NCBI GenBank assembly: GCA_012799115.1
Contig: JAAZLY010000272.1
Location: 1-13,586, forward strand
From: Bacillota bacterium
GTDB lineage: Bacteria; Bacillota; Limnochordia; Darwinibacteriales; Darwinibacteriaceae
DNA: 13,586 bases
Direction of reading: 5' to 3'
Shown here: positions 5,599-12,753 of the stretch, piece after piece
Layout: each line of letters begins with the position of its first letter
Position numbering within the stretch: position 1 is the first letter of the stretch
Program-made: the position numbers and the translations under genes
Notes under the pieces: model-generated
What the model was told of the DNA's origin: nothing
The model's database searches: none
What the model saw: the letters and a program-made list of their open reading frames with translations, nothing else

Positions 5599-8172
5599 AT
5601 GTCGATGCAAAAAAAGTTGTGGCACACTCTAGCTGTGGAGAAGGTGTACGAAAAGCTTCAGTCAGGGACAAACGGTCTACGGGGTTCTCTGGCCGCGTCT
5701 CGCCTTTCGCAAGATGGTCCAAATCAACTCGTGTCGGGGGAGAAGAAATCCCTCTTAAGCATATTCCTAGCACAGTTTGCGGACTTGATGATTTGGGTAC
5801 TCATTGGTGCCGCCATTATCTCCGGTTTGGTTGGGGAATGGATTGATGCTAGCATTATTCTGGTGGTTGTGTTTCTCAATGCCATTTTAGGAACGGTGCA
5901 AGAAAGCAGGGCGGAAGCCGCTTTAGATGCACTGAAAGAAATGGCTGCACCAACGGCCAGGGTTGTTCGGGACGGGATGTTGCAGGACATTGCGGCTACA
6001 GATCTAGTCGTGGGCGACCGTGTGCTCCTAGAAGCAGGTGACAGCATCCCAGCAGACTTGCGCCTGGCGGAGAGTATGGCCCTCAAGATTGAAGAGAGTG
6101 CCTTAACAGGTGAGTCCGTTCCAGTTGAAAAGAGAACGGATCCCCTAGGCGAAGAAAATGTTCCCATTGGCGATCAAACAAACATGGCTTTTATGGGGAC
6201 GGCGGTCACCTATGGGAGAGGTTCCGGTGTGGTGGTGGCCACGGGTATGGATACCCAGATGGGTGCAATAGCTACACAGCTCAGTTCAGCTGGAAACGAA
6301 ATAACTCCCCTACAGCAAAAGCTCAATCAGATTTCACGGATTCTGTCCATCGGTGTGTTAGCCATTGCAGCAGTCGTCTTCGCCATCGGGCTCGCGGCCG
6401 GCAATCAACCCTTGACTATGTTCTTGACCGCTGTTTCCCTTGCAGTTGCAGCCATCCCGGAAGGTTTAGTTGCCGTGGTGACCATTGTGTTGGCCTTGGG
6501 TATGTCCCGGATGGCAGGGCGAGGGGCGATTATCCGGCGGTTACCTGCCGTGGAAACCCTAGGCTCGACGCAAGTCATCTGCTCAGATAAGACGGGTACT
6601 CTAACCCAGAATAGGATGACGGTGAAGGAGCTGTGGTCTGCGGACAAAGAGCTTCTGACCGATGCCATGGGTCATTGTAATGATTCAAGACTAGGTGAAG
6701 GCCTCCAAACAATTGGTGATCCGACAGAAACAGCGCTCCTAGACTATGTGTTACAGAATCATATCTGGACGGAGGAGCAAGTTCGCCTCAGGGAGCGGGT
6801 CGGAGAGGTACCCTTTGACTCCCAGCGAAAACTATCCACGGTGGCCATACAGCATCCCGGCGAGCCTGGTGCGCGGATTTTTGTGAAAGGTGCTCCCGAT
6901 GTCTTGATCAATCGGTGCGTCAAGGAAGTCGGCAATGAAAGAAGTCTAAATCCAACCAGAGTTACCCAGATTGAACAGGTCAATGAAGAGATGGCGAAAC
7001 AAGGCTTACGGGTTTTGGCCTTCGCTTACAAAGATGAAGTTCGCTCCGACTTTTCTGAGGCAGAAGAAGTGGAAAACAACTTGACCTTCATCGGGCTTGT
7101 GGGCATGATTGATCCCGCCCGTCCTGAAGCCAAGGAGGCGATAGCAAAGTGTCGCCAGGCTGGTATCTTGCCTGTGATGATCACAGGGGATCACAAGATT
7201 ACCGCTATGGCCATCGCCCAAGAGATCGGAATCCTCACACCTGGCATGCAGGCGCTGACAGGTAAAGAACTTGAGACAATGACGGATGATGAACTAGAAG
7301 CACATGTAGCACAAACAGCGGTCTATGCCCGGGTGGCCCCTGAACACAAATCGAGAATCGTCTCAGCCTGGCAAAGAAGGGGAAAGACCGTAGCCATGAC
7401 TGGCGATGGAGTTAACGATGCCCCAGCGCTCAAAATTGCGGACATCGGCGTTGGCATGGGTATTACCGGTACCGATGTCTCGAAGCAAGCTTCGGATATG
7501 GTCTTAACGGATGACAACTTTGCCACCATTGTTTCTGCTGTGCAAGAGGGTCGCCGCATCTTCGACAACATTCACAAGACAGTGCGTTTCTTACTATCGT
7601 CAAATGCGGGTGAAGTGATCGCGATCCTGACCGCGACGATCTGGGGATGGCACTTGTTATCTCCCGTTCATATCCTGTGGATTAATCTGGTAACAGATAC
7701 CTTACCAGCCATTGCATTAGGAATGGAACCTGCGGAGCCTGATGTGATGGAGCGCAGGCCAAGGGATAAGAAGATTCCATTCCTGCAAAAGCGAGACTGG
7801 ATTAGTATACTTACAGTGGGTGCTGTAGAAGCCGCTTTGGCGCTGGCAGCCTATGTCTTAGGCGGAAAGGGTATCACTGGAACCACTATGGCATTCTTGA
7901 CACTATCTCTCTCGCAGCTCTTTGCGGCTATAGGATTTCAGAGCGAAAGGCATAGTATTCTACGGATCAAGGCTGGGGAGCATCCCGTACTCTGGTTGGC
8001 GTTTTTGGGCTCCGCCCTCCTGCAACTTGTAGTGATGTTTGTTCCGCAACTCCGGGATGTCTTTGACCTGGTTCCCCTTACGAGTCATCAGTGGTTGACC
8101 GTCGCTGGCCTCTGCCTAGGGATGCTGGCCTTTGTGGAGCTTCAGAAATTGTTGATCAGACGCAGGAGTTAG
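5599..8172 (+). CDS. P2A-type cation-transporting ATPase, probable Mn2+/Ca2+ exporter
   Basis: This 857-residue membrane pump couples ATP hydrolysis to divalent cation export. Motifs in order: N-terminal cation-ATPase domain, actuator motif TGES (170-173), M4 motif AAIPEGL with E288, phosphorylation site D330 in CSDKTGTLT, nucleotide-site KGAPD (K430), hinge TGDGVND (601-607), M5 with N669 and E672 in SSNAGEV, and M6 with N696 and D700 in NLVTDTLPA. These membrane residues equal the SERCA ion ligands E309, N768, E771, N796 and D800, so the protein is a Ca2+-type (P2A) pump. The manganese riboswitch in its leader argues that Mn2+ is a physiological substrate, as with YoaB of Lactococcus. The ATG at 5599 follows AGGAGAAGG; a second ATG at 5605 is also possible. 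The gene appears monocistronic and ends just before a two-way terminator. Confidence 0.93.
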   Translation: MSMQKKLWHTLAVEKVYEKLQSGTNGLRGSLAASRLSQDGPNQLVSGEKKSLLSIFLAQFADLMIWVLIGAAIISGLVGEWIDASIILVVVFLNAILGTVQESRAEAALDALKEMAAPTARVVRDGMLQDIAATDLVVGDRVLLEAGDSIPADLRLAESMALKIEESALTGESVPVEKRTDPLGEENVPIGDQTNMAFMGTAVTYGRGSGVVVATGMDTQMGAIATQLSSAGNEITPLQQKLNQISRILSIGVLAIAAVVFAIGLAAGNQPLTMFLTAVSLAVAAIPEGLVAVVTIVLALGMSRMAGRGAIIRRLPAVETLGSTQVICSDKTGTLTQNRMTVKELWSADKELLTDAMGHCNDSRLGEGLQTIGDPTETALLDYVLQNHIWTEEQVRLRERVGEVPFDSQRKLSTVAIQHPGEPGARIFVKGAPDVLINRCVKEVGNERSLNPTRVTQIEQVNEEMAKQGLRVLAFAYKDEVRSDFSEAEEVENNLTFIGLVGMIDPARPEAKEAIAKCRQAGILPVMITGDHKITAMAIAQEIGILTPGMQALTGKELETMTDDELEAHVAQTAVYARVAPEHKSRIVSAWQRRGKTVAMTGDGVNDAPALKIADIGVGMGITGTDVSKQASDMVLTDDNFATIVSAVQEGRRIFDNIHKTVRFLLSSNAGEVIAILTATIWGWHLLSPVHILWINLVTDTLPAIALGMEPAEPDVMERRPRDKKIPFLQKRDWISILTVGAVEAALALAAYVLGGKGITGTTMAFLTLSLSQLFAAIGFQSERHSILRIKAGEHPVLWLAFLGSALLQLVVMFVPQLRDVFDLVPLTSHQWLTVAGLCLGMLAFVELQKLLIRRRS

Positions 8173-8183
8173 TAGAAAAAAAG

Positions 8184-8225
8184 AGACCGACGGGGATCCA
8201 TGGACAGATCCTGTCGGTCTTTCTT
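8184..8225. terminator. Bidirectional terminator between the ATPase gene and mscL
   Basis: AGACCGAC plus GGGGATC on the left pairs with GATCCTGTCGGTCT on the right with one bulge. TTTCTT follows on the plus strand. On the minus strand the hairpin is followed by CTCTTTTTTTCT (the A-rich 8175-8185 stretch). It therefore serves both converging genes, which end at 8172 and 8226. Confidence 0.85.
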
Positions 8226-8648
8226 CTACGCGGAGTGATCAACACTTTGCGTTTTGAGCAAATCGCGGATCTCCGCAAGTAATACTTCTTCGTTCGATGG
8301 TTTAGGTGGCTTGGGCGGTGCGGGTGGTGCCTCTTCTTCTTTACCCTTTAGCCTGTTAATGAGGCGGATAAACATGAAGATACTAAAAGAGATGATCAGA
8401 AAGTCCAAGATGTTTTGGAGAAAAACGCCGTAGGTCACTGCTAACCCTGGCGTTGTGTCCGTGGCCTCCCGCAAGACGAGTTTTAGGGACGTTAAGTCCA
8501 CCCTTCCTATGACCAGGCCTAGAAGTGGTGTAATAATATCATTCACTAGGGATGTGGTAATCTTTCCGAAGGCACCCCCGATGATCACACCGATCGCTAG
8601 ATCCAAAACATTACCCCGCATGGCAAATTTCTTAAAGTCCTGAAGCAC
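8226..8648 (-). CDS. mscL: Large-conductance mechanosensitive channel MscL
   Basis: This 140-residue inner-membrane protein is the pentameric channel that opens under membrane tension to release solutes during osmotic downshock. The start is the GTG at 8648: AAGGAG lies 7 nt upstream on the minus strand, and it yields the family N-terminus MLQDFKKFAMRGNVLDLAIG. The longer frame from an ATG at 8684 would add an atypical basic segment. The pore helix TM1 (about 14-44) contains the glycine-rich GVIIGGAFGKITTSLV stretch; TM2 is at about 74-98 (ILDFLIISFSIFMFIRLINRL). It is followed by the KGKEEEAPP charged cluster, a Pro-rich linker and the C-terminal helix EEVLLAEIRDLLK. Length is typical. It is monocistronic, divergent from the pyr operon, and has an extended -10 promoter. 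Confidence 0.96.
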   Translation of the reverse strand: MLQDFKKFAMRGNVLDLAIGVIIGGAFGKITTSLVNDIITPLLGLVIGRVDLTSLKLVLREATDTTPGLAVTYGVFLQNILDFLIISFSIFMFIRLINRLKGKEEEAPPAPPKPPKPSNEEVLLAEIRDLLKTQSVDHSA

Positions 8649-8685
8649 GAAACCACTCCTTGTCCTCTTGTAATAGATACCCATA

Positions 8686-8713
8686 GGGATTTCTCTGAGA
8701 TGAGGAAAATCCC
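8686..8713 (-). repeat. Hairpin in the mscL leader
   Basis: GGGATTTCTC and GAGGAAAATCCC on the plus strand form an imperfect inverted repeat (7 bp GGGATTT/AAATCCC plus an inner CTC/GAG). Transcribed with mscL, it would fold in the 5' leader about 38 nt before the GTG start. No T tract follows, so it is not a terminator; it may affect mRNA stability or have no role. Confidence 0.4.
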
Positions 8714-8743
8714 TGCTAGCTGGGGACATTCGTGCTTTGGATG

Positions 8744-8772
8744 ATTGTACCAAAAGTCCTTGACACCGTCCC
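8744..8772 (-). promoter_or_regulatory. Predicted extended -10 promoter of mscL
   Basis: On the minus strand TGG precedes the -10 box TACAAT (8744-8749; 5 of 6 consensus), giving a TGn extended -10. The -35 position (8767-8772, GGGACG) is poor, as is common for extended -10 promoters. The start would be near 8737, a leader of about 90 nt. It overlaps the -35 box of the plus-strand pyr promoter. Confidence 0.55.
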
Positions 8773-8788
8773 CGGTCACTGATAGACT
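8760..8788 (+). promoter_or_regulatory. Predicted promoter of the pyr operon
   Basis: A perfect -35 box TTGACA (8760-8765) is followed at 17 nt by TAGACT (8783-8788, 4 of 6 consensus). The start point would be near 8795, placing the PyrR site within the first 45 nt of the leader. A TATAAA at 8790-8795 has no matching -35 box. Confidence 0.65.
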
Positions 8789-8807
8789 GTATAAAAGCAA
8801 ATAAAAG

Positions 8808-8931
8808 ACCTTTAAGCCAATCCAGAGAGGTTGGGAAGGACGCCTACACGAAGCACATGAGTTTTGAGCTATTGCTTTGTGCTACCATTTGAACTAAATG
8901 GGGCTTCTACCAACCGGTAGAAGCCTTTTTT
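8808..8931 (+). promoter_or_regulatory. PyrR-dependent transcription attenuator of the pyr operon
   Basis: The leader contains AATCCAGAGAGGTT (8819-8832), which matches the PyrR-binding loop consensus known from Bacillus pyr leaders. It is presented on a hairpin: outer CCTT/AAGG, unpaired bases, then CCAA/TTGG around the TCCAGAGAGG loop, spanning about 8810-8839. The terminator follows at 8902-8931. A plausible antiterminator pairs GAAGC-A-CAT (8850-8858) with ATG-GG-GCTTC (8898-8907), which would take the left arm of the terminator. In the known mechanism, UMP- or UTP-bound PyrR stabilises the first hairpin and so favours termination when pyrimidines are plentiful. The antiterminator pairing is my proposal. 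pyrR is not in the window. Confidence 0.88.
8902..8931 (+). terminator. Attenuator terminator before pyrB
   Basis: GGCTTCTACC (8902-8911) and GGTAGAAGCC (8916-8925) form a perfect 10-bp stem with an AACC loop, followed by six T's. It lies 37 nt before the pyrB start and is the decision point of the PyrR attenuator. Confidence 0.93.
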
Positions 8932-8968
8932 GGATCCGTGTAGGTTGGGGTCTGACAAGGAGGAACGC

Positions 8969-9871
8969 ATGTTGAATTCTCTAGTCAGTAGTAGGGACCT
9001 AGGTCGCCACACGATCGAATTACTTCTTAGAAACGCTGAAGCCTATGGGAATCAGGAGCAAACGGGCGGGAGCGACGGAACGGTGGTACATCTCTTCTTT
9101 GAAAACAGTACCCGTACCGACTTATCCTTCCAAGTAGCGGCCCAGCGTCTGGGTCTGCGTACCTTGAACTTTGATGTGGCCCATTCTAGCGCTAGCAAGG
9201 GGGAATCACTCCTCGATACACTAGAGACTCTAGAAGCCCTAGGTGTTGATGTGGTTGTGATTCGCCACCAAAGGGATTGGCCCAAGGAACTAGCAGGCGC
9301 CAAGCTGAATCTCGGCCTGGTAAACGCCGGATCCGGTACCTTTGAGCATCCAACCCAAGCTCTACTCGATGCTTTGACGATGCGGCAAAGCTTTGGCAAC
9401 CTTAAGGGCCTTAAGATTACCATCGTAGGTGACATAAGGCATAGTAGAGTAGCCCGCTCCAACTTGCACATCCTGACAGAGCTTGGTGCCAACGTGCAGT
9501 TTGCGGGACCAGATATCTTCAGGCCAAATGATCTTGTGGAGGTGCCTTGGGTAGATCTCGATGCGGCAGTAGAAGAGACCGATGTCTTAATGATGCTCAG
9601 AGTGCAGCATGAGAGGCATGCTGAGCGTATCGATATGCGTAGTTATCATGAGAGCTATGGTCTGACCGAAGAGCGTCTAGCTCGGTTACGGAAGGATGCG
9701 ATCATCATGCATCCTGGGCCGGTAAATCGGGGTGTGGAAATCTGCACCGCAGCCATGGAGGACCCCCGTAGTCAGATCCTTAGACAAGTCAGTAATGGAG
9801 TTGGAGTCCGTATGGCAGTTTTGGACTGGTGTTTGCAGGGAGGAAAGCATGGCAAATTGGTATCTGCATAG
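8969..9871 (+). CDS. pyrB: Aspartate carbamoyltransferase, catalytic subunit
   Basis: This 300-residue cytoplasmic enzyme joins carbamoyl phosphate and aspartate to form carbamoyl-aspartate, the first committed step of UMP synthesis. Key residues are visible: the carbamoyl-phosphate loop FENSTRT (S47-T50), S76-K77 in SKGES (the loop donated by the neighbouring subunit), H127 to Q130 in HPTQALLD, the aspartate-domain GDIRHSRVARSN, and HPGPVNRG (248-255). There is no regulatory pyrI, so it should be an unregulated trimer as in Bacillus. The ATG at 8969 follows AAGGAGG by 5 nt; an upstream in-frame start at 8930 would fall inside the attenuator and is rejected. It is the first gene of the operon, and its 3' end overlaps pyrC by 23 nt. 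Confidence 0.96.
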   Translation: MLNSLVSSRDLGRHTIELLLRNAEAYGNQEQTGGSDGTVVHLFFENSTRTDLSFQVAAQRLGLRTLNFDVAHSSASKGESLLDTLETLEALGVDVVVIRHQRDWPKELAGAKLNLGLVNAGSGTFEHPTQALLDALTMRQSFGNLKGLKITIVGDIRHSRVARSNLHILTELGANVQFAGPDIFRPNDLVEVPWVDLDAAVEETDVLMMLRVQHERHAERIDMRSYHESYGLTEERLARLRKDAIIMHPGPVNRGVEICTAAMEDPRSQILRQVSNGVGVRMAVLDWCLQGGKHGKLVSA

Positions 9872-11102
9872 TGGCAGTGTGTATCGTAAACAGGGAATAA
9901 GAAAAGAAAACGTGTTGATTCTCGGAGGTATGATCGTTGGCTTTGGAGATGCGGCTGATGAAAATCGGAAGCTGTTTCAAGGGCCTATTTGTGACTACGA
10001 TGCCCGAGGTCAAATCATCAGTCCGGGTTTTGTGGACCTCCATACCCATCTGCGTGAACCGGGCTGGGAGAGCAAGGAGACGATTGAGAGTGGAACTAAG
10101 GCAGCGGTAGCAGGAGGTTTCACGACGATCTGCCCCATGCCCAATACCAATCCAACTGTGGATTCCCTCGACGCTTTGATCGATCTAGAGAAACGGATTC
10201 GCACGACCGCCCAATGCAGGGTTCGGCCTATTGGGGCTTTGACGAAGGGGCGGAACGGGAACGAGGTCATCGATTATCAAGGCTTTGCGGCTAAGGGGGT
10301 TCGTCTCTTTTCTGATGATGGGGACCCTTTGCATGCAGACATCGCGCATCAGGTTTTCCTTGGAGTGAGGGAGGTTGACGGTATTCTAGTCAATCATCTT
10401 GAGGATAAGGCTCTAGTTGGGGAGGGCTTTTTTTATGAGCAGATCCCACCGGAGTCTGAGTTTCTCATGCTCAAGCGCGACCTGGAGTTCGTCAGGCAGA
10501 CTGGCTGCCGTTACCATGTGGCCCATGTGAGCGCCTGGCAGACAGTAGAACTTATTGCCAAGGCTAAAGCGGAAGGTCTGCCCATCACAGCCGAAGTCAC
10601 GCCGCATCACCTTACCCTGACTTTTGGTGACATAAAAGATCCAAAGGGACATTTTCAGATGAAGCCTCCCTTGCGCAGTGAAAAAGACCGGCAAAGTCTC
10701 GTCGAAGCGCTGCGAAGTGGGGTAATCGATATCATCGCTACTGACCATGCACCTCATGGCAGGGAAAAGGAAGACGGATTGTTGCCCGGTTCACCCTTTG
10801 GAGTCACCGCATTGGAGACCGCTTTTGCCTCTTTGTACACTATGCTGGTCAGGACTGGTCAAATAACGCTCGAGCAGGTACTCCAGGCCCTCAGCGAAGC
10901 ACCAGCCGCCATGATTGGAGTCGAGGCTGAACTGAAGGTAGGAGCCAGGGCAGATCTCGTGGTCTTGGACTTAGCCCAAGAGAAGCTGGTGCGCAAGGAT
11001 CAGTTTTGGAGTAAGGGAACCAATTCCCCCTATACGGGGCAGACGCTCCAGGGATGGCCTAGTCTCACACTCATCGATGGAGAGCGGGTGTTTCCATGTT
11101 AG
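9849..11102 (+). CDS. pyrC: Dihydroorotase, type I
   Basis: This 417-residue zinc enzyme closes carbamoyl-aspartate to dihydroorotate. It has the amidohydrolase barrel motifs of the long (type I) class: H65 and H67 in DLHTHLREPG, the SDDGDP metal-ligand loop (D156/D157), H183 in VNHLED, H226 in YHVAHVSA, and the catalytic D299 in IATDHAPHGREKE. Type I enzymes use this aspartate bridge rather than the carbamylated lysine of type II. The C-terminal part (about 370-417) rebuilds the small beta domain shared with the N-terminus, with KGTNSPYTG near the end. The ATG at 9849 follows GGGAGG by 5 nt and gives MANWYLHSG; the longer frame from 9732 only shadows pyrB. It overlaps pyrK by 7 nt. Confidence 0.96.
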   Translation: MANWYLHSGSVYRKQGIRKENVLILGGMIVGFGDAADENRKLFQGPICDYDARGQIISPGFVDLHTHLREPGWESKETIESGTKAAVAGGFTTICPMPNTNPTVDSLDALIDLEKRIRTTAQCRVRPIGALTKGRNGNEVIDYQGFAAKGVRLFSDDGDPLHADIAHQVFLGVREVDGILVNHLEDKALVGEGFFYEQIPPESEFLMLKRDLEFVRQTGCRYHVAHVSAWQTVELIAKAKAEGLPITAEVTPHHLTLTFGDIKDPKGHFQMKPPLRSEKDRQSLVEALRSGVIDIIATDHAPHGREKEDGLLPGSPFGVTALETAFASLYTMLVRTGQITLEQVLQALSEAPAAMIGVEAELKVGARADLVVLDLAQEKLVRKDQFWSKGTNSPYTGQTLQGWPSLTLIDGERVFPC

Positions 11103-11845
11103 TCAAAGAAAGCAAACAGCTGACCAGGGATGTGTTCGCTCTAACTCTAGAAGGACAGTTTGACTATGACAAGGTGACTGCTGGACGTTTTGTGCATGTC
11201 CTGATCGAAGATGGCAAAGCACATCCTCTGCGCAGACCGATCAGTATCGCCTCCTGTGATTCACATGCGAAGACCCTAACCCTTGTTTACCGGGTCGTGG
11301 GAGACGGAACCCTTTGGCTTAGCAAGAGAATCAGAGGCGACACTGTTAGTCTTCTAGGACCCTTGGGGAAAGGGTTTGTTGCACCCCACAAACCTGGCAA
11401 AGTCCTAATTGTCGGGGGAGGAGTTGGAGTTCCGCCACTCTTCCAGCTCGCGAAGGAACTCGTACAGGAAAACTTCGAACTCGATATCGTCTTGGGATTC
11501 AGGAGCCAAGGAGATGTCTTTTGGACTGAAGAGTTTGCCCAGTTTGGTCGTGTCACAGTCTGTACAGAAGACGGCTCCCTAGGAGAGAAGGGATTTGTCA
11601 CGGCGGTCATCGATGTGACCAACGATTGGACTACCTTGTATAGTTGTGGTCCGAAGGCTATGCTCAAGGCCTTAAGGAACCACTTTGCAGGTAGCACAAT
11701 CCAAGGCTATGTTTCCCTAGAAGAACGGATGGCCTGTGGCGTGGGTGCCTGTTGGGGTTGTACCTGCCTTGATCCCTCCGGTTCTTTGGCCAAACGAATC
11801 TGCAAAGAGGGTCCGGTATTCTCCTGGGAGGAGGTTTCTTTATGA
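11096..11845 (+). CDS. pyrK: Dihydroorotate dehydrogenase B electron-transfer subunit
   Basis: This 249-residue flavin and iron-sulfur protein passes electrons from the FMN of PyrD to NAD+. Visible features are the FAD-binding RRPISI (about 46-51), the GPLGKGF loop (about 88-94), the NAD-binding VGGGVGVPPL (about 104-113), YSCGPKAML, and a C-terminal [2Fe-2S] motif with C214, C219, C222 and C236 in the pattern C-x4-C-x2-C-x13-C followed by EGPVF. Ligand C224 is an extra cysteine next to the cluster. The N-terminus is slightly shorter than many relatives. Its ATG is inside the end of pyrC, with only a weak ribosome site, so translation is probably coupled. Its stop overlaps pyrD as ATGA, as expected for subunits of one complex. 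Confidence 0.95.
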   Translation: MLVKESKQLTRDVFALTLEGQFDYDKVTAGRFVHVLIEDGKAHPLRRPISIASCDSHAKTLTLVYRVVGDGTLWLSKRIRGDTVSLLGPLGKGFVAPHKPGKVLIVGGGVGVPPLFQLAKELVQENFELDIVLGFRSQGDVFWTEEFAQFGRVTVCTEDGSLGEKGFVTAVIDVTNDWTTLYSCGPKAMLKALRNHFAGSTIQGYVSLEERMACGVGACWGCTCLDPSGSLAKRICKEGPVFSWEEVSL

Positions 11846-12753
11846 CGGTGGATCTAACAGTTGACTTGGGGGGTCTTAAACTACGGAATCCGGTGATGCC
11901 TGCCTCTGGTTGCTTTGGTTTTGGACGGGAGTATAGTGAGTATTACTCCCTTGACACTCTAGGGGCCGTGGTGGTCAAAGCTACAACCCTCAAACCCCGC
12001 TTGGGTAACCCCACTCCTCGGGTTACAGAGGTTACAGGCGGAATGCTCAATGCCATTGGCTTGGCTAATCCTGGTCTTAGTAAAGTTCTAACCGAAGAGC
12101 TCCCTTGGCTAGAAAGGCAGAACGTGCCCATCTTCGTAAACGTGGCTGGAGATACGGTGGAGGATTATTGCAGTGTCGTGGATGAGGTCTGTCGTTCTGG
12201 GTTGGCCCAGGCTATTGAACTGAATGTGTCCTGCCCGAATGTGGAGTTAGGAGGTTTAGCCTTTGGGGTGAATTCTTCGGTCCTCAGAGGCCTCGTCGAG
12301 GAAGTCCGTAAGGTCTGCACTCTACCCCTCTATGTCAAGTTATCACCCAATGTAACTCGCATCCAAGACCTCGCTGTTGCTGCTGCAAGTGGAGGCGCTG
12401 ATGGCTTAAGTCTGATCAACACTCTAGTTGGTATGCAAATTGATCTTGCCACGCGAAAACCGGCCTTGGCTAACAAGACAGGTGGGCTTTCCGGACCGGC
12501 TATCAAACCTGTCGCGGTACGTATGGTTTACGAGGTGGCTAGGGAAGTCAACCTGCCCATTGTTGGCATGGGCGGGATCTGCAGCGGACGAGACGTAGCT
12601 GAGTTCATCATGGCTGGAGCTTGGGCTGTGGAGGTGGGAACGGCGAACTTCACAGACCCTTACGCTTGTCCCAGAATTGTTGCAGAACTAAAGTCATTCA
12701 TGGAAGCAGAAGGAATCAAGAACCTAGAGGAAATTCGGGGGTGTGCCCTATGA
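11842..12753 (+). CDS. pyrD: Dihydroorotate dehydrogenase B catalytic subunit, type 1B
   Basis: This 303-residue cytoplasmic FMN enzyme oxidises dihydroorotate to orotate, using NAD+ through PyrK. It is a TIM barrel with ASGCFGFGREY at the start, K46 in VVKATTLKPR, the catalytic loop NVSCPN with C131 as base (cysteine is the mark of class 1 enzymes, against serine in class 2), YVKLSPN, SLINTLVGM, and the phosphate-binding GMGGICSGRD and VEVGTAN near the C-terminus. A C at position 24 replaces the more usual threonine of ASGTFGFG. The ATG is 7 nt after GGAGGAGG and overlaps the pyrK stop (ATGA). Being class 1B it needs no quinone, which fits an anaerobe or facultative organism. Confidence 0.96.
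   Translation: MTVDLTVDLGGLKLRNPVMPASGCFGFGREYSEYYSLDTLGAVVVKATTLKPRLGNPTPRVTEVTGGMLNAIGLANPGLSKVLTEELPWLERQNVPIFVNVAGDTVEDYCSVVDEVCRSGLAQAIELNVSCPNVELGGLAFGVNSSVLRGLVEEVRKVCTLPLYVKLSPNVTRIQDLAVAAASGGADGLSLINTLVGMQIDLATRKPALANKTGGLSGPAIKPVAVRMVYEVAREVNLPIVGMGGICSGRDVAEFIMAGAWAVEVGTANFTDPYACPRIVAELKSFMEAEGIKNLEEIRGCAL

Noticed and set aside
5724..6167. 147-residue minus-strand open frame within the ATPase gene
   Set aside because: Shadow of a strongly conserved coding region, with low-complexity Ser/Arg composition and no ribosome site.
8649..8684. Longer MscL starting at ATG 8684
   Set aside because: GTG 8648 has AAGGAG at ideal spacing and gives the normal family N-terminus; the ATG has no good ribosome site.
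8930..8968. Earlier pyrB start at 8930
   Set aside because: It would start in the T tract of the attenuator, upstream of the AAGGAGG site.
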